Positions 1 through 8,380 of a stretch of DNA of 64,000 nucleotides are shown one piece after another. Both the position numbers and the translations under genes were made by a program. This stretch comes from Tropicimonas sediminicola. GTDB lineage: Bacteria > Pseudomonadota > Alphaproteobacteria > Rhodobacterales > Rhodobacteraceae. Under the pieces are notes generated by a model, which had not been told where the DNA came from, did no database searches, and saw nothing but the letters and a program-made list of their open reading frames with translations. Position 1 is the first letter of the stretch, and the number at the start of each line of letters is the position of its first letter. The stretch lies in NCBI RefSeq assembly GCF_900188335.1, contig NZ_FZOY01000004.1:248001-312000 (forward strand). The letters run 5' to 3'.

Positions 1-125
1 GCCCCGCAGGTCGCCGTCTTGACCCCGGCGCGCACCAGCGCCAGCAGCCGGTCGCACAGAGCGCGGCTGTCGCCGAAGGTGAAGGTTTCCGCTCCCGGAT
101 AGCGCTGACCGATCTCTTCGAGCAT
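1..125 (-). CDS. ASCH domain protein, N-terminal fragment
   Basis: Partial gene running off the left edge; only the first 41 residues are visible. They start MLEEIGQRYPGAETFTFGDS and continue through a segment resembling LLALVRAGVKTATCG. The F-GDS ... ALV-AG-KTAT pattern is characteristic of the start of ASCH (ASC-1 homology) domains, small PUA-like proteins thought to bind RNA or modified nucleosides; no specific substrate can be assigned. An ATG preceded on the minus strand by a strong GGGAGGAGG ribosome site supports the start. It lies 101 bases downstream of pheS on the same strand and could be cotranscribed with it. Confidence 0.75.
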   Translation of the reverse strand, partial: MLEEIGQRYPGAETFTFGDSRALCDRLLALVRAGVKTATCG

Positions 126-226
126 GCCCCCTCCTCCCGTCACCCCGCCGCGCAGCGGCGCCCGGCCCCAAGGGTCGTCGATGCCTTTGGCATTGTCGGC
201 CGAGGGGCACCCCCGGCCGCCGTGGG

Positions 227-1297
227 TCAGCGGTTCAGCCCGCCGTGCACTGTCGGCATGTCGAGCGTGGCGAAGCCGTAGTGGCGCAGCCAGCGCAGGT
301 CGCTGTCGAAAAAGGCGCGCAGGTCCGGGATGCCGTATTTCAGCATCGCGAGCCGGTCGATCCCGATGCCGAAGGCAAAGCCCTGCCAGGCCACCGGGTC
401 GATATTGCCGGCGGTGAGTACCTTGGGGTGCACCATGCCCGAGCCCAGAACTTCCAGCCAGTCGTCACCCTCGCCGACCTTTACCGTGCCGCCTTCCCAG
501 GAGCAGCGGATGTCGACCTCGGCCGAGGGCTCGGTGAACGGGAAGTGCGAGGCGCGGAACCGCGTCTCGACATGGGTGCCGAAGAAGGCGGAAAAGAACT
601 CCTCGAGCACCCACTTCAGGTTGGCCATCGAGATATCCTTGCCGATCGCCAGCCCCTCGACCTGGTGGAACATCGGAGTGTGCGTCTGGTCGTAGTCGCA
701 GCGATAGACCCGGCCCGGGCAGATGATCCGGATCGGTGCACCGTGCTTCATCATCGAGCGGATCTGCACCGGCGACGTATGCGTGCGCAACACGTGCGGC
801 GGACGATTGTCGCCCTCGGCGCGCGCCATGTAGAACGTGTCCATCTCGGCCCGCGCAGGGTGGTGGCCCGGGATGTTGAGCGCGTCGAAATTGTGCCAGT
901 CGTCCTCGACCTGCGGGCCTTCGGCCACCGCAAAGCCCATGTCGGCGAAGATCGCGGTGACCTCTTCGGTCACCTGGCTGATCGGGTGGATCGTGCCCTG
1001 TCGGCGCGGCCGGCCGGGCAGCGTCACGTCGAGCCACTCGGCCCGCAGCCGCTCTTCCAGAGCCACGTCGGCCAGCGACGCCTTCTTGGCCGCCAGGGCG
1101 GAGTTGATCTCGTCCTTCAGCGCGTTCAGCGCGGGGCCTGCGACCTGGCGCTCCTCCGGGCTCATCTTGCCCAGCTCTCGCATCTTCAGGCTCACCTCGC
1201 CCTTCTTGCCGACGGCCTGCACCCGCAGGGCCTCCAGCGCGCCCTCGTCGGCCGCCTCGGCAATCGCCGCGATGTATTTCTGCCTCAGCTCTTCCAT
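227..1297 (-). CDS. pheS: Phenylalanine--tRNA ligase alpha subunit
   Basis: Catalytic subunit of the cytoplasmic (alpha-beta)2 phenylalanyl-tRNA synthetase, charging tRNA-Phe with phenylalanine at the cost of ATP. The 356-residue length is normal. Residues 1-85 form the helical tRNA-binding arm. The class II core follows: [13 protein letters not shown] near 144-156, motif 2 around [21 protein letters not shown] (196-216), and motif 3 [18 protein letters not shown] (307-323). The ATG follows a GGGAG site by a few bases. The beta subunit gene pheT is not next to it in this window: the next minus-strand gene is the ASCH protein, so pheT must lie further left or elsewhere. Confidence 0.97.
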   Translation of the reverse strand: MEELRQKYIAAIAEAADEGALEALRVQAVGKKGEVSLKMRELGKMSPEERQVAGPALNALKDEINSALAAKKASLADVALEERLRAEWLDVTLPGRPRRQGTIHPISQVTEEVTAIFADMGFAVAEGPQVEDDWHNFDALNIPGHHPARAEMDTFYMARAEGDNRPPHVLRTHTSPVQIRSMMKHGAPIRIICPGRVYRCDYDQTHTPMFHQVEGLAIGKDISMANLKWVLEEFFSAFFGTHVETRFRASHFPFTEPSAEVDIRCSWEGGTVKVGEGDDWLEVLGSGMVHPKVLTAGNIDPVAWQGFAFGIGIDRLAMLKYGIPDLRAFFDSDLRWLRHYGFATLDMPTVHGGLNR

Positions 1298-1468
1298 GGC
1301 TGGCTCCCGTCACTCCGCGCAGCACCGCCCGCACCGGGCAGCGCCGAAAATCCTGCGCGTGGGTATCACACCGGCGTTCAAAGGCAAGGGCGCCCGCGTC
1401 CTGCGACCTGTCGGCGCGGGCATGTGCCCCCCTTGTTCGCTGCGGCGCAGAGAGCTTAAGACGCTCAT

Positions 1469-2731
1469 ATGAAGCCCAAAATCATTACGACGCTGGAGTC
1501 GTATGACCGCGCGCTCTTCCTGGCCGATCTCCAGGCCGGGGTGACGGTGGCGATGGTCGCGATTCCTTTGAGCCTTGCCATAGCCATCGCCTCCGGCGCC
1601 GATCCCGGCGTCGGGCTGGTGACGGCCGTGATCGGCGGATTCCTGATCTCGCTGCTCGGCGGCAGCCGGGTGCAGATCGGCGGGCCGACCGGTGCCTTCA
1701 TCGTCGTGGTCTACGGGGTGATCGCGCAATACGGCTACGACGGGCTGGTGCTCGCCACCTTCCTCGCCGGCCTGATCCTGCTGACCGCCGGGGCGTTCCG
1801 GGCGGGCAATCTCATCGCCTTCGTGCCGGAACCGGTGATCGACGGCTTCACCATCGGCATCGCGGTCATCATCGCGGCCAGCCAGATCAAGGATCTCTGC
1901 GGGTTGAGCATGGCCGAGGTCCCGGCGGACTTCCTCGAAAAGGTCCCGGCGCTCTGGGCGGCGCGCGACACGCTGGCCCCCGCCAGCCTCGGCATCGGCC
2001 TGGCTACCATGGTGCTGATCATGCTGCTGCGGCGCCTGTTCCCGCGCTTCCCGGGCCTGATCGTCGCGGTGTCGCTCACCTCGGTCGCGGCGGCCCTGCT
2101 GGCCCTGCCGGTCGACACGATCGGCGGCCGCTTCGGGGCGCTGCCCAATCACCTGCCGATGCCGAAGCTCCCGGACCTGAGCCTGCAGCGGGTCACCGAG
2201 CTCCTGCCCTCGGCTTTCGTGATCGCCTTTCTCGCCGGGGTTGAGTCGCTGCTCTCCGCGATGGTCGCCGACCGGATGATCGGCGGCCGCCACCGCCCGA
2301 ATGCCGAGGTGCTCGCACAAGGTGCGGCCAATATCGGCTCGGCGCTGTTCGGCGGCCTGCCGGCGACTGGCGCAATCGCGCGCACCGCGACCAACGTGCG
2401 CGCCGGCGGCAAGACCCCTGTCGCGGGCCTCGTGCATGCGCTCACCATCCTCGCGGTGATGATGCTGGCCGCCCCGCTCGCGGGTCACCTCGCCATGCCG
2501 GCGCTCGCCGGGCTGCTCATGCTGACCGCCTGGAACATGAGCGAGCCGCACAAGTGGCGGCACCACCTGCAACAGCGGACATCCGACAAGGTGCTGCTGG
2601 TGCTGACCCTGGTGCTGACGGTCGTTGCGGACCTGACGGTTGCGATCGGCGTCGGAATCGCACTTGGCCTCGCCCTGCGCCTGCGCCGACGCCATGTGCC
2701 CGAAGCCGAATGGACGCCGCCGGAACGGTAG
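1469..2731 (+). CDS. SulP-family anion transporter lacking a STAS domain
   Basis: Inner-membrane transporter of the SulP/SLC26 family (sulfate, bicarbonate or related anions). Residues 1-410 contain many hydrophobic segments with family-typical stretches: an early AIPLSLAIAIASG, then GGSRVQIGGPTGAF (the substrate-site loop) and GFTIGIAVIIAASQIKD. At 420 residues it ends just after the last membrane helix (RLRRRHVPEAEW...), so the cytoplasmic STAS domain present in most SulP proteins (500-570 residues) is absent. It stands alone, divergent from pheS and convergent with the Hint gene, with only three bases between the two stop codons. The substrate cannot be decided from sequence; bicarbonate or sulfate are the usual choices. 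Confidence 0.88.
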   Translation: MKPKIITTLESYDRALFLADLQAGVTVAMVAIPLSLAIAIASGADPGVGLVTAVIGGFLISLLGGSRVQIGGPTGAFIVVVYGVIAQYGYDGLVLATFLAGLILLTAGAFRAGNLIAFVPEPVIDGFTIGIAVIIAASQIKDLCGLSMAEVPADFLEKVPALWAARDTLAPASLGIGLATMVLIMLLRRLFPRFPGLIVAVSLTSVAAALLALPVDTIGGRFGALPNHLPMPKLPDLSLQRVTELLPSAFVIAFLAGVESLLSAMVADRMIGGRHRPNAEVLAQGAANIGSALFGGLPATGAIARTATNVRAGGKTPVAGLVHALTILAVMMLAAPLAGHLAMPALAGLLMLTAWNMSEPHKWRHHLQQRTSDKVLLVLTLVLTVVADLTVAIGVGIALGLALRLRRRHVPEAEWTPPER

Positions 2732-2734
2732 GCG

Positions 2735-3808
2735 TCAGGCGGCCAACCCGAACATGGCGCGCGCCTCCCAGCCCCTGAGAACCGGACGGGCCAGGTCTCC
2801 CTGCCGGGCATGATCGGTGATCAGCTCCGGAAAGAGCACTTTGAACTCCGCAAGCATCTCCGGGGTCATCGCCGAGACGCTGTTGCTGGCCACCAGAAAG
2901 CTCTCGGCCGGGACGCCGTTGGCCCAGACCAGCTCATGCTGGTCGAACATGAAATGGTGGTAGGTGACGGTGCCCCCTTCCTGGCGGGCGACATCGCGCC
3001 CGTTGACCAGGTGCTTGGCCGCCACCAGCGCCTCGCAGGAGCCCGTCGCCAGCTCCAGGTCCGCCGAGCTGACGAGCATCCGGTGCTGCGGCGAGACGAG
3101 CAGCTCCCGCTCCGCGCCGAGCGCCCCGGGCGCGAAGCGGATCGGCGCCATCTCACCCGTCGCCTCGACCTCGCGCGCCCCGATCCAGCGGATCGGCCGG
3201 GCGCCGCTGTCGAGCGTCAGCACCAGGTCGCCGACCCGCAGGTCCTCCACCGGGCGCTCGCCCAGCGGTGTGGTGATCATGGTGCCGGAGGCAAAGCAGA
3301 TCATGCCGCTCGACGCCGGGTTCACCGAGGTCAGGGTCACGGTGTCCGGGTTCGGCTGGTTGAACTGGATCGTGTAGGTCGCCGCATTCGGCTCGGTCGG
3401 GACGGGGATATTCTCCGACACCGCGCCGGCTGCCGGACCGTTCAGCGCGGTGATGTTCGTCGTGCCGCCGCCGATGTCGTAGAACTGCAGCACCTCCGAC
3501 GTGCTGCTGTTGACCAGCGCCGCCGCCTCGAAATTTCCGGCGGCGTTGCTGTCGGGATCTGTCAGCAGAAGAGGCAGATTCTCCGACGACAGGACATAGA
3601 CATACTCGTTCGCCTGCGCGTCATAGCTGACCCAGACCCGCGGGTCGGTCAGATCGACGACGAGCCCGACCGCGCCGTCCGCCTCGTAGAACGCAACAGT
3701 AAAGTCCGCCGGATCCTCGTCCGGGGACAGGGCGACCTCCAGGAACTCGTCGATCCCGGAACTGGCCGCATAGGCGTTCGAATAGTGAAGTTCGCTGATA
3801 CGCGCCAC
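2735..3808 (-). CDS. Hint-domain protein (Hint_2 type)
   Basis: A 357-residue protein with two parts. Residues 1-165 begin ARISELHYSNAYAASSGIDE and resemble a lamin-tail-like beta domain. From about residue 170 a Hint domain starts at MICFASGTMITTPLGERPV, with the usual VEDLRVGDLVLTLD and RPIRWIG blocks and a later SPQHRMLV motif. Cys171 is the candidate nucleophile for autoprocessing, the chemistry shared by inteins and hedgehog proteins. No signal peptide is visible; such roseobacter proteins are often thought to be exported by type I secretion, but that is inference. I chose the GTG at 3806-3808 because the matching homologous N terminus begins there; an upstream TTG at 3868 would add 20 unlikely residues. 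Confidence 0.82.
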   Translation of the reverse strand: MARISELHYSNAYAASSGIDEFLEVALSPDEDPADFTVAFYEADGAVGLVVDLTDPRVWVSYDAQANEYVYVLSSENLPLLLTDPDSNAAGNFEAAALVNSSTSEVLQFYDIGGGTTNITALNGPAAGAVSENIPVPTEPNAATYTIQFNQPNPDTVTLTSVNPASSGMICFASGTMITTPLGERPVEDLRVGDLVLTLDSGARPIRWIGAREVEATGEMAPIRFAPGALGAERELLVSPQHRMLVSSADLELATGSCEALVAAKHLVNGRDVARQEGGTVTYHHFMFDQHELVWANGVPAESFLVASNSVSAMTPEMLAEFKVLFPELITDHARQGDLARPVLRGWEARAMFGLAA

Positions 3809-3952
3809 AAAGCAACCCTGACAACCAAAGCCCCGCACACCCCGGGCACAGCGGTCACCCTCGCGCAAAAATCCGAAGAAATTCCTTCATTCTGACGGCG
3901 ATTTTGAGGCGAAACGGGCAACAATGGCGCCATCCGCCAGCCATCGGACACG

Positions 3953-3986
3953 AAAAAGCCCCGCGCGGCGTCGCCGGCGGGGCTTT
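3953..3986 (-). terminator. Rho-independent terminator of rpmI-rplT
   Basis: Perfect stem AAAGCCCCGC (3955-3964) with GCGGGGCTTT (3977-3986), a 12-base loop, and five T residues on the minus strand. It lies 22 bases past the rplT stop codon. Confidence 0.88.
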
Positions 3987-4008
3987 GATCTTGTGGCTGC
4001 GGTCAGGC

Positions 4009-4371
4009 TCAGGCCAGCGCGGCCTTGGCCTTTTCCACGATCGTGCCGAAGGCTTCCGGCTCGTGCACGGCCAGGTCGGCCAGCACCTTGCGGTCCACCT
4101 CGATGCCGGCCTTGGCCAGGCCGTTGATGAAGCGCGAATAGGTCAGCGCCTCGTCGTGGGCACGAACGGCCGCGTTGATTCGCTGGATCCACAGCGCACG
4201 GAACTGGCGCTTGCGGGCCTTGCGGTCGCGGGTCGCGTACTGGTTGGCCTTGTCGACGGCCTGGGTCGCAGTCCGGAAGTTGGTCGACCGGGCGCCATAG
4301 TAGCCCTTGGCGGCCTTCAGGACCTTCTTGTGACGTGCGTGGGTGACGGTTCCGCCTTTAACTCGGGACAT
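4009..4371 (-). CDS. rplT: 50S ribosomal protein L20
   Basis: Large-subunit ribosomal protein, needed early in 50S assembly and binding 23S rRNA. The 120 residues are full length and match the family throughout: [19 protein letters not shown] at the N terminus, the GYYGARS block near 23-29, [20 protein letters not shown] in the middle, and a C-terminal globular region. It follows rpmI with a 13-base gap and is the last gene before a strong terminator. In many bacteria infC precedes rpmI-rplT and L20 represses the operon; here infC is absent from this position. Confidence 0.98.
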   Translation of the reverse strand: MSRVKGGTVTHARHKKVLKAAKGYYGARSTNFRTATQAVDKANQYATRDRKARKRQFRALWIQRINAAVRAHDEALTYSRFINGLAKAGIEVDRKVLADLAVHEPEAFGTIVEKAKAALA

Positions 4372-4384
4372 ATCTCAAGCCTCC

Positions 4385-4585
4385 TCAGCGCGCGTAGGGC
4401 ATGTATTTCTTGACGATCTTGGTATCCGGCTCGGAAAGAACCGTGGTACCGCGGGCGTCGCGAATGAACTTGTTGGTGCGCTTGATCATGCCGTGGCGCT
4501 TGCCGGCCTGGGCGGATTTGATCTTGCCGGTCGCGGTCACCTTGAACCGTTTCTTGGCGCCGGACTTTGTCTTCATCTTGGGCAT
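4385..4585 (-). CDS. rpmI: 50S ribosomal protein L35
   Basis: Small basic large-subunit protein of 66 residues, starting [17 protein letters not shown], which is the usual L35 N terminus, and ending in [10 protein letters not shown]. The ATG at 4583-4585 is set by this conserved start and by an AAGGAG ribosome site just upstream; a longer open frame upstream is not supported. It is the first gene of the rpmI-rplT pair and is read from the promoter at 4666-4694, leaving an untranslated leader of roughly 75 bases in which no L20-type regulatory fold is obvious to the eye. Confidence 0.97.
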   Translation of the reverse strand: MPKMKTKSGAKKRFKVTATGKIKSAQAGKRHGMIKRTNKFIRDARGTTVLSEPDTKIVKKYMPYAR

Positions 4586-4665
4586 TTGCCTACTCCTTGA
4601 CTGGATCGGTCGTTCCGTCCCGACAGGCATGCCACTTTCGGCCCGCCGCAACGGCTGAAGCCGGG

Positions 4666-4694
4666 CGTATAGGCGCAGATGCGTCGACAGGCAA
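4666..4694 (-). promoter_or_regulatory. Sigma-70 type promoter of rpmI-rplT
   Basis: On the minus strand TTGCCT (4689-4694) and TATACG (4666-4671) are separated by exactly 17 bases, a good match to the alphaproteobacterial housekeeping promoter. It points at rpmI about 80 bases downstream. Confidence 0.62.
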
Positions 4695-4759
4695 GGGGAA
4701 ATCGGCCCTTCAGGGCGCGACAGAGCACCCTGCCCGTGCGCGCATTGCCAGAGGTGGGA

Positions 4760-4990
4760 TCAGTTCAGCAGGCGGTTGAACACGCGCACCACGACATCGG
4801 GCGCGTCGGCCACCGAATAGCCCGAGGGCTTCATGATGACGGCGGTGGTGATCAGACCGATGCAGATCATGAAAAGGACGGCCGCCGTGCGAGGCGAGCG
4901 GCCACCCGAGAAGGCGCTGAGAAGGGACGGAAAGGCCAGGAGACCCATCAAGATACCGATGGTGAAGATCAGATCGGAATCGAGTATCAA
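4760..4990 (-). CDS. Small conserved two-helix membrane protein
   Basis: A 76-residue protein I cannot assign to a named family. Residues 4-24 (LDSDLIFTIGILMGLLAFPSL region) and about 37-55 (AAVLFMICIGLITTAVIMKP) are hydrophobic and look like two membrane helices joined by a short loop SGGRSPRT. The start is inferred to be the TTG at 4988-4990 because a strong GGAGGG ribosome site sits seven bases upstream; an earlier TTG at 5014 would put that site inside the gene. It lies 32 bases after the pyk stop codon on the same strand, so it is probably cotranscribed with pyk, and before the separate rpmI promoter. Confidence 0.68.
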   Translation of the reverse strand: MILDSDLIFTIGILMGLLAFPSLLSAFSGGRSPRTAAVLFMICIGLITTAVIMKPSGYSVADAPDVVVRVFNRLLN

Positions 4991-5022
4991 GCGCCGTCCC
5001 TCCGAGGAATTCAATCCTTCGA

Positions 5023-6471
5023 TTATTCGGGATCGGTGTTAAAGATCAACCTCTCATCACACGGAGCCACACGCAGGATGTTGGTGGAGCCGGGGATGTT
5101 GAACGGAACGCCCGCAACGACAACGACGTTGTCGTCGGAATCCGCGAACTGGCCCTGACGGGCTGCGCGCGCCGCGGAGACCACCGCCATCTTGAAGCGG
5201 CTCACGTCGCCATGGGTCATGAAGCAGTTCACGCCCCAGGACAGGCACAGCCGCCGCGCAGTCGACGTGAAGGGCGTCAGTGCGAGGATCGGCACGCGGG
5301 GACGCTCGCGCGCCGTCTTCAGCGCGGTGGTGCCGGAATGGGTAAAGCAGCAGATCGCCTTGACGCCAGTGTTCTCGGCGATTTCGCGTGCCGCGGCGAC
5401 GATGCTGTCAGCGGTCGATGTCCGGTCGACCACGCGTGCGGCCTCGATGATGTCGCGATACATCTGGCCCTTCTCGACCTCGACGGCGACCGCATCCATC
5501 GTGCGCACGGCTTCCAGCGGGTACTCGCCGGCAGCCGATTCCGCGCTCAGCATCACCGCGTCGGCGCCCTCGTAGATGGCGTTGGCCACGTCGGAGACCT
5601 CGGCCCGCGTCGGCATCGGGCTCTCGATCATCGATTCCAGCATCTGCGTGGCGACGATCACCGGCTTGGCAGCAGCGCGGGCGCCGCGGATCAGCCGCTT
5701 CTGGATCGGCGGAACGGCCTGCACCGGCAGTTCGACGCCCAGATCGCCGCGCGCCACCATGATCCCGTCGGAGACCGCGAGGATATCGTCATAGGCTTCC
5801 ACGGCGGCCGGCTTTTCGATCTTGGAGAGCACGGCAGCGCGGCCGTTGACCAGTTCCTTGGTCTGCAGCACGTCGTCCGGACGCTGCACGAAGGAGAGCG
5901 CCACCCAGTCCACGCCCAGCTCGCAGACGAACTCGAGGTCCGCCTTGTCCTTGTCCGACAGGGCCGCCACCGGCAGCACCACGTCGGGCACGTTCACGCC
6001 CTTGCGGTTGGAAATCGTGCCCCCCGTCACCACGGTGCAGTTCGCGAAGTCGTCGCCGCACTTCTCGACCCGCAGTCGGATCTTGCCGTCGTTGACCAGC
6101 AGGCTCGCGCCGGGACGCAGCGCCTTGAAGATCTCGGGATGCGGCAGGCACACGCGGCTCGAGTCGCCCTCGGTGGGATCGAGATCCATCCGGAAGGCCG
6201 CGCCTTCGACCAGTTCCTCGGAATCGCCGGCGAACACGCCGACGCGGAGTTTCGGGCCCTGAAGATCGGCGAGGATGGCGATCGGCCGCCCGAGTTCACG
6301 CTCGATCTGGCGGATGATCGTGTGGCGCTCGCGGATCTCGTCGTGGCTGCCGTGGCTCATGTTCAGGCGGAACACGTCGGCCCCGACTTCGAAGAGCCGT
6401 CGTATCGTGTCGTAGTCGTCCGAGGCGGGGCCAAGGGTGGCCACGATTTTCACATTTCGCATCCGTCTCAT
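5023..6471 (-). CDS. pyk: Pyruvate kinase
   Basis: Glycolytic enzyme converting phosphoenolpyruvate and ADP to pyruvate and ATP. The 482-residue length is typical. The N terminus MRRMRNVKIVATLGPAS carries the family start; RLNMSHG near 40, the active-site lysine block ALSKIEKPAAVE mid-protein, MVARGDLGVELP with the metal ligands, and the TQMLESMI and AESAAGEYP blocks are all present, followed by the C-terminal regulatory domain with FTHSGTTALK. I use the ATG at 6469-6471, preceded by AAAGG; an upstream TTG frame (to 6540) carries no conserved residues. The small membrane protein gene follows it. Confidence 0.96.
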   Translation of the reverse strand: MRRMRNVKIVATLGPASDDYDTIRRLFEVGADVFRLNMSHGSHDEIRERHTIIRQIERELGRPIAILADLQGPKLRVGVFAGDSEELVEGAAFRMDLDPTEGDSSRVCLPHPEIFKALRPGASLLVNDGKIRLRVEKCGDDFANCTVVTGGTISNRKGVNVPDVVLPVAALSDKDKADLEFVCELGVDWVALSFVQRPDDVLQTKELVNGRAAVLSKIEKPAAVEAYDDILAVSDGIMVARGDLGVELPVQAVPPIQKRLIRGARAAAKPVIVATQMLESMIESPMPTRAEVSDVANAIYEGADAVMLSAESAAGEYPLEAVRTMDAVAVEVEKGQMYRDIIEAARVVDRTSTADSIVAAAREIAENTGVKAICCFTHSGTTALKTARERPRVPILALTPFTSTARRLCLSWGVNCFMTHGDVSRFKMAVVSAARAARQGQFADSDDNVVVVAGVPFNIPGSTNILRVAPCDERLIFNTDPE

Positions 6472-6614
6472 CGGACAACCTTTCGTATGGTGCAGGGTTG
6501 GTGCTGGGTCGCGCGGGACAGTTAGCGGTAAAGTTCCCAAATTGCCAGAGCGTCGGGCTCTGGCTCTTCGCCGCAGGACGCATTACACCCATGCGCGGAA
6601 CACACGACACCACC

Positions 6615-7358
6615 ATGACATATCACGCCTTTCATACCGCCGGAGAAGACCGGGACAGCCGCTGGCTGATCACCTGCGATCACGCCACCAATACCGTACC
6701 ACCGCAGATCGGCGGCGGCACGCTCGGATTGCCGCAGGCGGACATGGCCCGACATATCGCCTACGACCCCGGTGCAGCAGGGGTGGCGCATGCGCTGGCC
6801 GACAATCTCGGCGCGCCGCTGATCACCTCGAATTTCTCCCGGCTGGTGATCGATCCGAACCGCGGCGAGGACGACCCGACGTTGCTGATGCGGCTCTATG
6901 ACGGCACGATCATCCCGCAGAACCGCCATGCCGACGCAGCCGAGACCGAACGCCGCATGGAGCTTTGCTACCGCCCCTACCACGCGGAACTCGGCCGCCT
7001 TGCGGCCTCCCGCGCCGACCGTGTGATCGTCGCGGTGCACAGTTTCACCCCGCAGCTGCGCGGCCGGCCGCCCCGGCCCTGGCATGTCGCGATCCTGCAC
7101 TCGCCGCCCCACAATGCCCTGTCCGTGAGCCTTATCCGCAGACTGCGTACCGATCCGGAGCTTTGCGTCGGCGACAACGAGCCCTATGCCGGACACCAGC
7201 CCGGTGACTCCATCGACCGTCACGCCCTGCAACACCGGCGGCCCCACGTGCTATTGGAACTGCGGCAGGATCTGCTGGAGACGGTGGAGCAGCAGAAGGC
7301 CTGGGGGCGCAGGCTGGCTCCGCTGCTGCAGGGCGCGCTGCAGGACTGCAAGATCTGA
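6615..7358 (+). CDS. N-formylglutamate amidohydrolase family protein
   Basis: Zinc amidohydrolase of the N-formylglutamate deformylase (HutG-like) family, which releases formate and glutamate at the end of histidine breakdown. The 247-residue protein shows the family opening WLITCDHATNTVPP (metal-binding His), DPGAAGVAHALAD, RLVIDPNRGEDDPTLL, the YRPYHAEL block and VAVHSFTP. No other hut genes are in the window, so the true substrate may be another N-acyl amino acid. The start is uncertain: ATG 6615 gives the usual N terminus; ATG 6591 in frame adds eight residues. Neither has a strong ribosome site. It is divergent from pyk and is followed 21 bases later by the DUF1244 gene. Confidence 0.85.
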   Translation: MTYHAFHTAGEDRDSRWLITCDHATNTVPPQIGGGTLGLPQADMARHIAYDPGAAGVAHALADNLGAPLITSNFSRLVIDPNRGEDDPTLLMRLYDGTIIPQNRHADAAETERRMELCYRPYHAELGRLAASRADRVIVAVHSFTPQLRGRPPRPWHVAILHSPPHNALSVSLIRRLRTDPELCVGDNEPYAGHQPGDSIDRHALQHRRPHVLLELRQDLLETVEQQKAWGRRLAPLLQGALQDCKI

Positions 7359-7379
7359 ATTCCCGGAGGAGGACCGACC

Positions 7380-7700
7380 ATGGACGACCAGACCCGCATC
7401 GAACTCGAAGCCGCCGCCTTCCGCCGGCTCCGCAAGCACCTCATGACCGATCGCGTCGACGTGCAGAACATCGACCTGATGAACCTGGCCGGTTTCTGCC
7501 GCAACTGCCTGTCCCGCTGGTATCAGGAAGCCGCCGCCGAGCGCGGGCTGGAGATTGACCAGGCCGAGGCGCGGGAGATCTTCTACGGGATGCCCTACGA
7601 CTCGTGGAAGGCGCGCAACCAGAGCCCGGCCAGCCCCGAGAAACAGGCCGAGTTCGAGAAGGCGTTCCGCGACAACGTCGGCCCCGCAGACAAGGTCTGA
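7380..7700 (+). CDS. DUF1244 family protein
   Basis: A 106-residue soluble alpha-helical protein of unknown function, clearly of the DUF1244 family known from alphaproteobacteria and gammaproteobacteria. Diagnostic blocks are AAAFRRLRKHL near the start, NIDLMNLAGFCRNCLSRWY (about 29-48, with two cysteines spaced CRNC), and EIFYGMPYDSWKA (about 65-77). The ATG follows GGAGGAGG by a normal distance. It is 21 bases downstream of the N-formylglutamate amidohydrolase gene and likely in one transcript with it. Confidence 0.9.
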   Translation: MDDQTRIELEAAAFRRLRKHLMTDRVDVQNIDLMNLAGFCRNCLSRWYQEAAAERGLEIDQAEAREIFYGMPYDSWKARNQSPASPEKQAEFEKAFRDNVGPADKV

Positions 7701-7897
7701 GCTCGGGGCGAGCCAGCGCCCGACGGGCGATGACCGATTCTCGCCTCCTTTTGGCCCTTCTCGACCGGAATTGACCAATCCCCGGCAACAGAGCGGGACC
7801 CGGGCGAGAACTGTTGTCGGAAATTTCCGGAATTCGGCAGAAGTTTGACCGAATTGCGGTGGCTGGCTAGCTTTTCCTCGGGGGCGAAAGGAAGAGC

Positions 7898-8290
7898 ATG
7901 CTGAACATCATCGCACTTGGCATCATCCTTGTCGCCATCGTCCTGGCCTACACGGACCTGTTGCGCTCCACGCGCGATGTCTCGCTCTCCATCACCACAT
8001 CCGCCCACAGGGACGCCGCCGGCGCGCCGCGCAGAACGCCGGGCGTGGCGCTGGACCTGTCGCGGGGCGTGCCCGTCACCCTGCACGGCTTCGACCCGCG
8101 GCACGAAGCGCTGGTGGTGCAACTGTCCCGCGTCGCCTCGTCCGACAACGAGGACGCGGGCTTCGCCATCCAGCCGGATGCGCGCGGCCGGGGGCTCGAG
8201 GTCCTGTTTCTCGGCCGCGTGCTCGTGCGGCTCCCCGGGGTGCCCGCCGACAGCGATCTCGACCTGTATCTCGAAACACCGGCCGCCTGA
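7898..8290 (+). CDS. Uncharacterised membrane-anchored protein
   Basis: A 130-residue protein with one N-terminal hydrophobic segment (about residues 3-20, LNIIALGIILVAIVLAY), likely a membrane anchor or uncleaved signal, then a soluble beta-rich part. I recognise no family. The ATG is preceded by AAAGGAAGAG, a good ribosome site, and codon use matches the neighbours, so it is very probably a real gene. It stands alone after a 197-base gap and converges on the dat gene, with a terminator between them. Confidence 0.62.
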   Translation: MLNIIALGIILVAIVLAYTDLLRSTRDVSLSITTSAHRDAAGAPRRTPGVALDLSRGVPVTLHGFDPRHEALVVQLSRVASSDNEDAGFAIQPDARGRGLEVLFLGRVLVRLPGVPADSDLDLYLETPAA

Positions 8291-8308
8291 CCCCTTCCAT
8301 CACGTATG

Positions 8309-8332
8309 AAAAAGGGCGGGGAATCCCCGCCC
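8309..8332 (-). terminator. Rho-independent terminator of the dgcN-dgcA-dat operon
   Basis: GGGCGGGG (8314-8321), loop AAT, CCCCGCCC (8325-8332), followed on the minus strand by TTTTT. It lies about 50 bases past the dat stop codon. Confidence 0.85.
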
Positions 8333-8380
8333 TCTCCTGTCCGTATCGCCTTGCCGCCACTCACAGCCGGCCGTGCGGCC

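Noticed and set aside
245-1459. Long plus-strand open frame opposite pheS
   Set aside because: It is a GC-rich shadow of pheS: Arg/His/Gly-rich product, no ribosome site and no family similarity. The same applies to long frames opposite sulP, pyk, dat, feoB, ugp and others.
1298-1468. Promoter pair between pheS and sulP
   Set aside because: Candidate -35 hexamers exist, but no -10 at acceptable spacing was convincing by eye.
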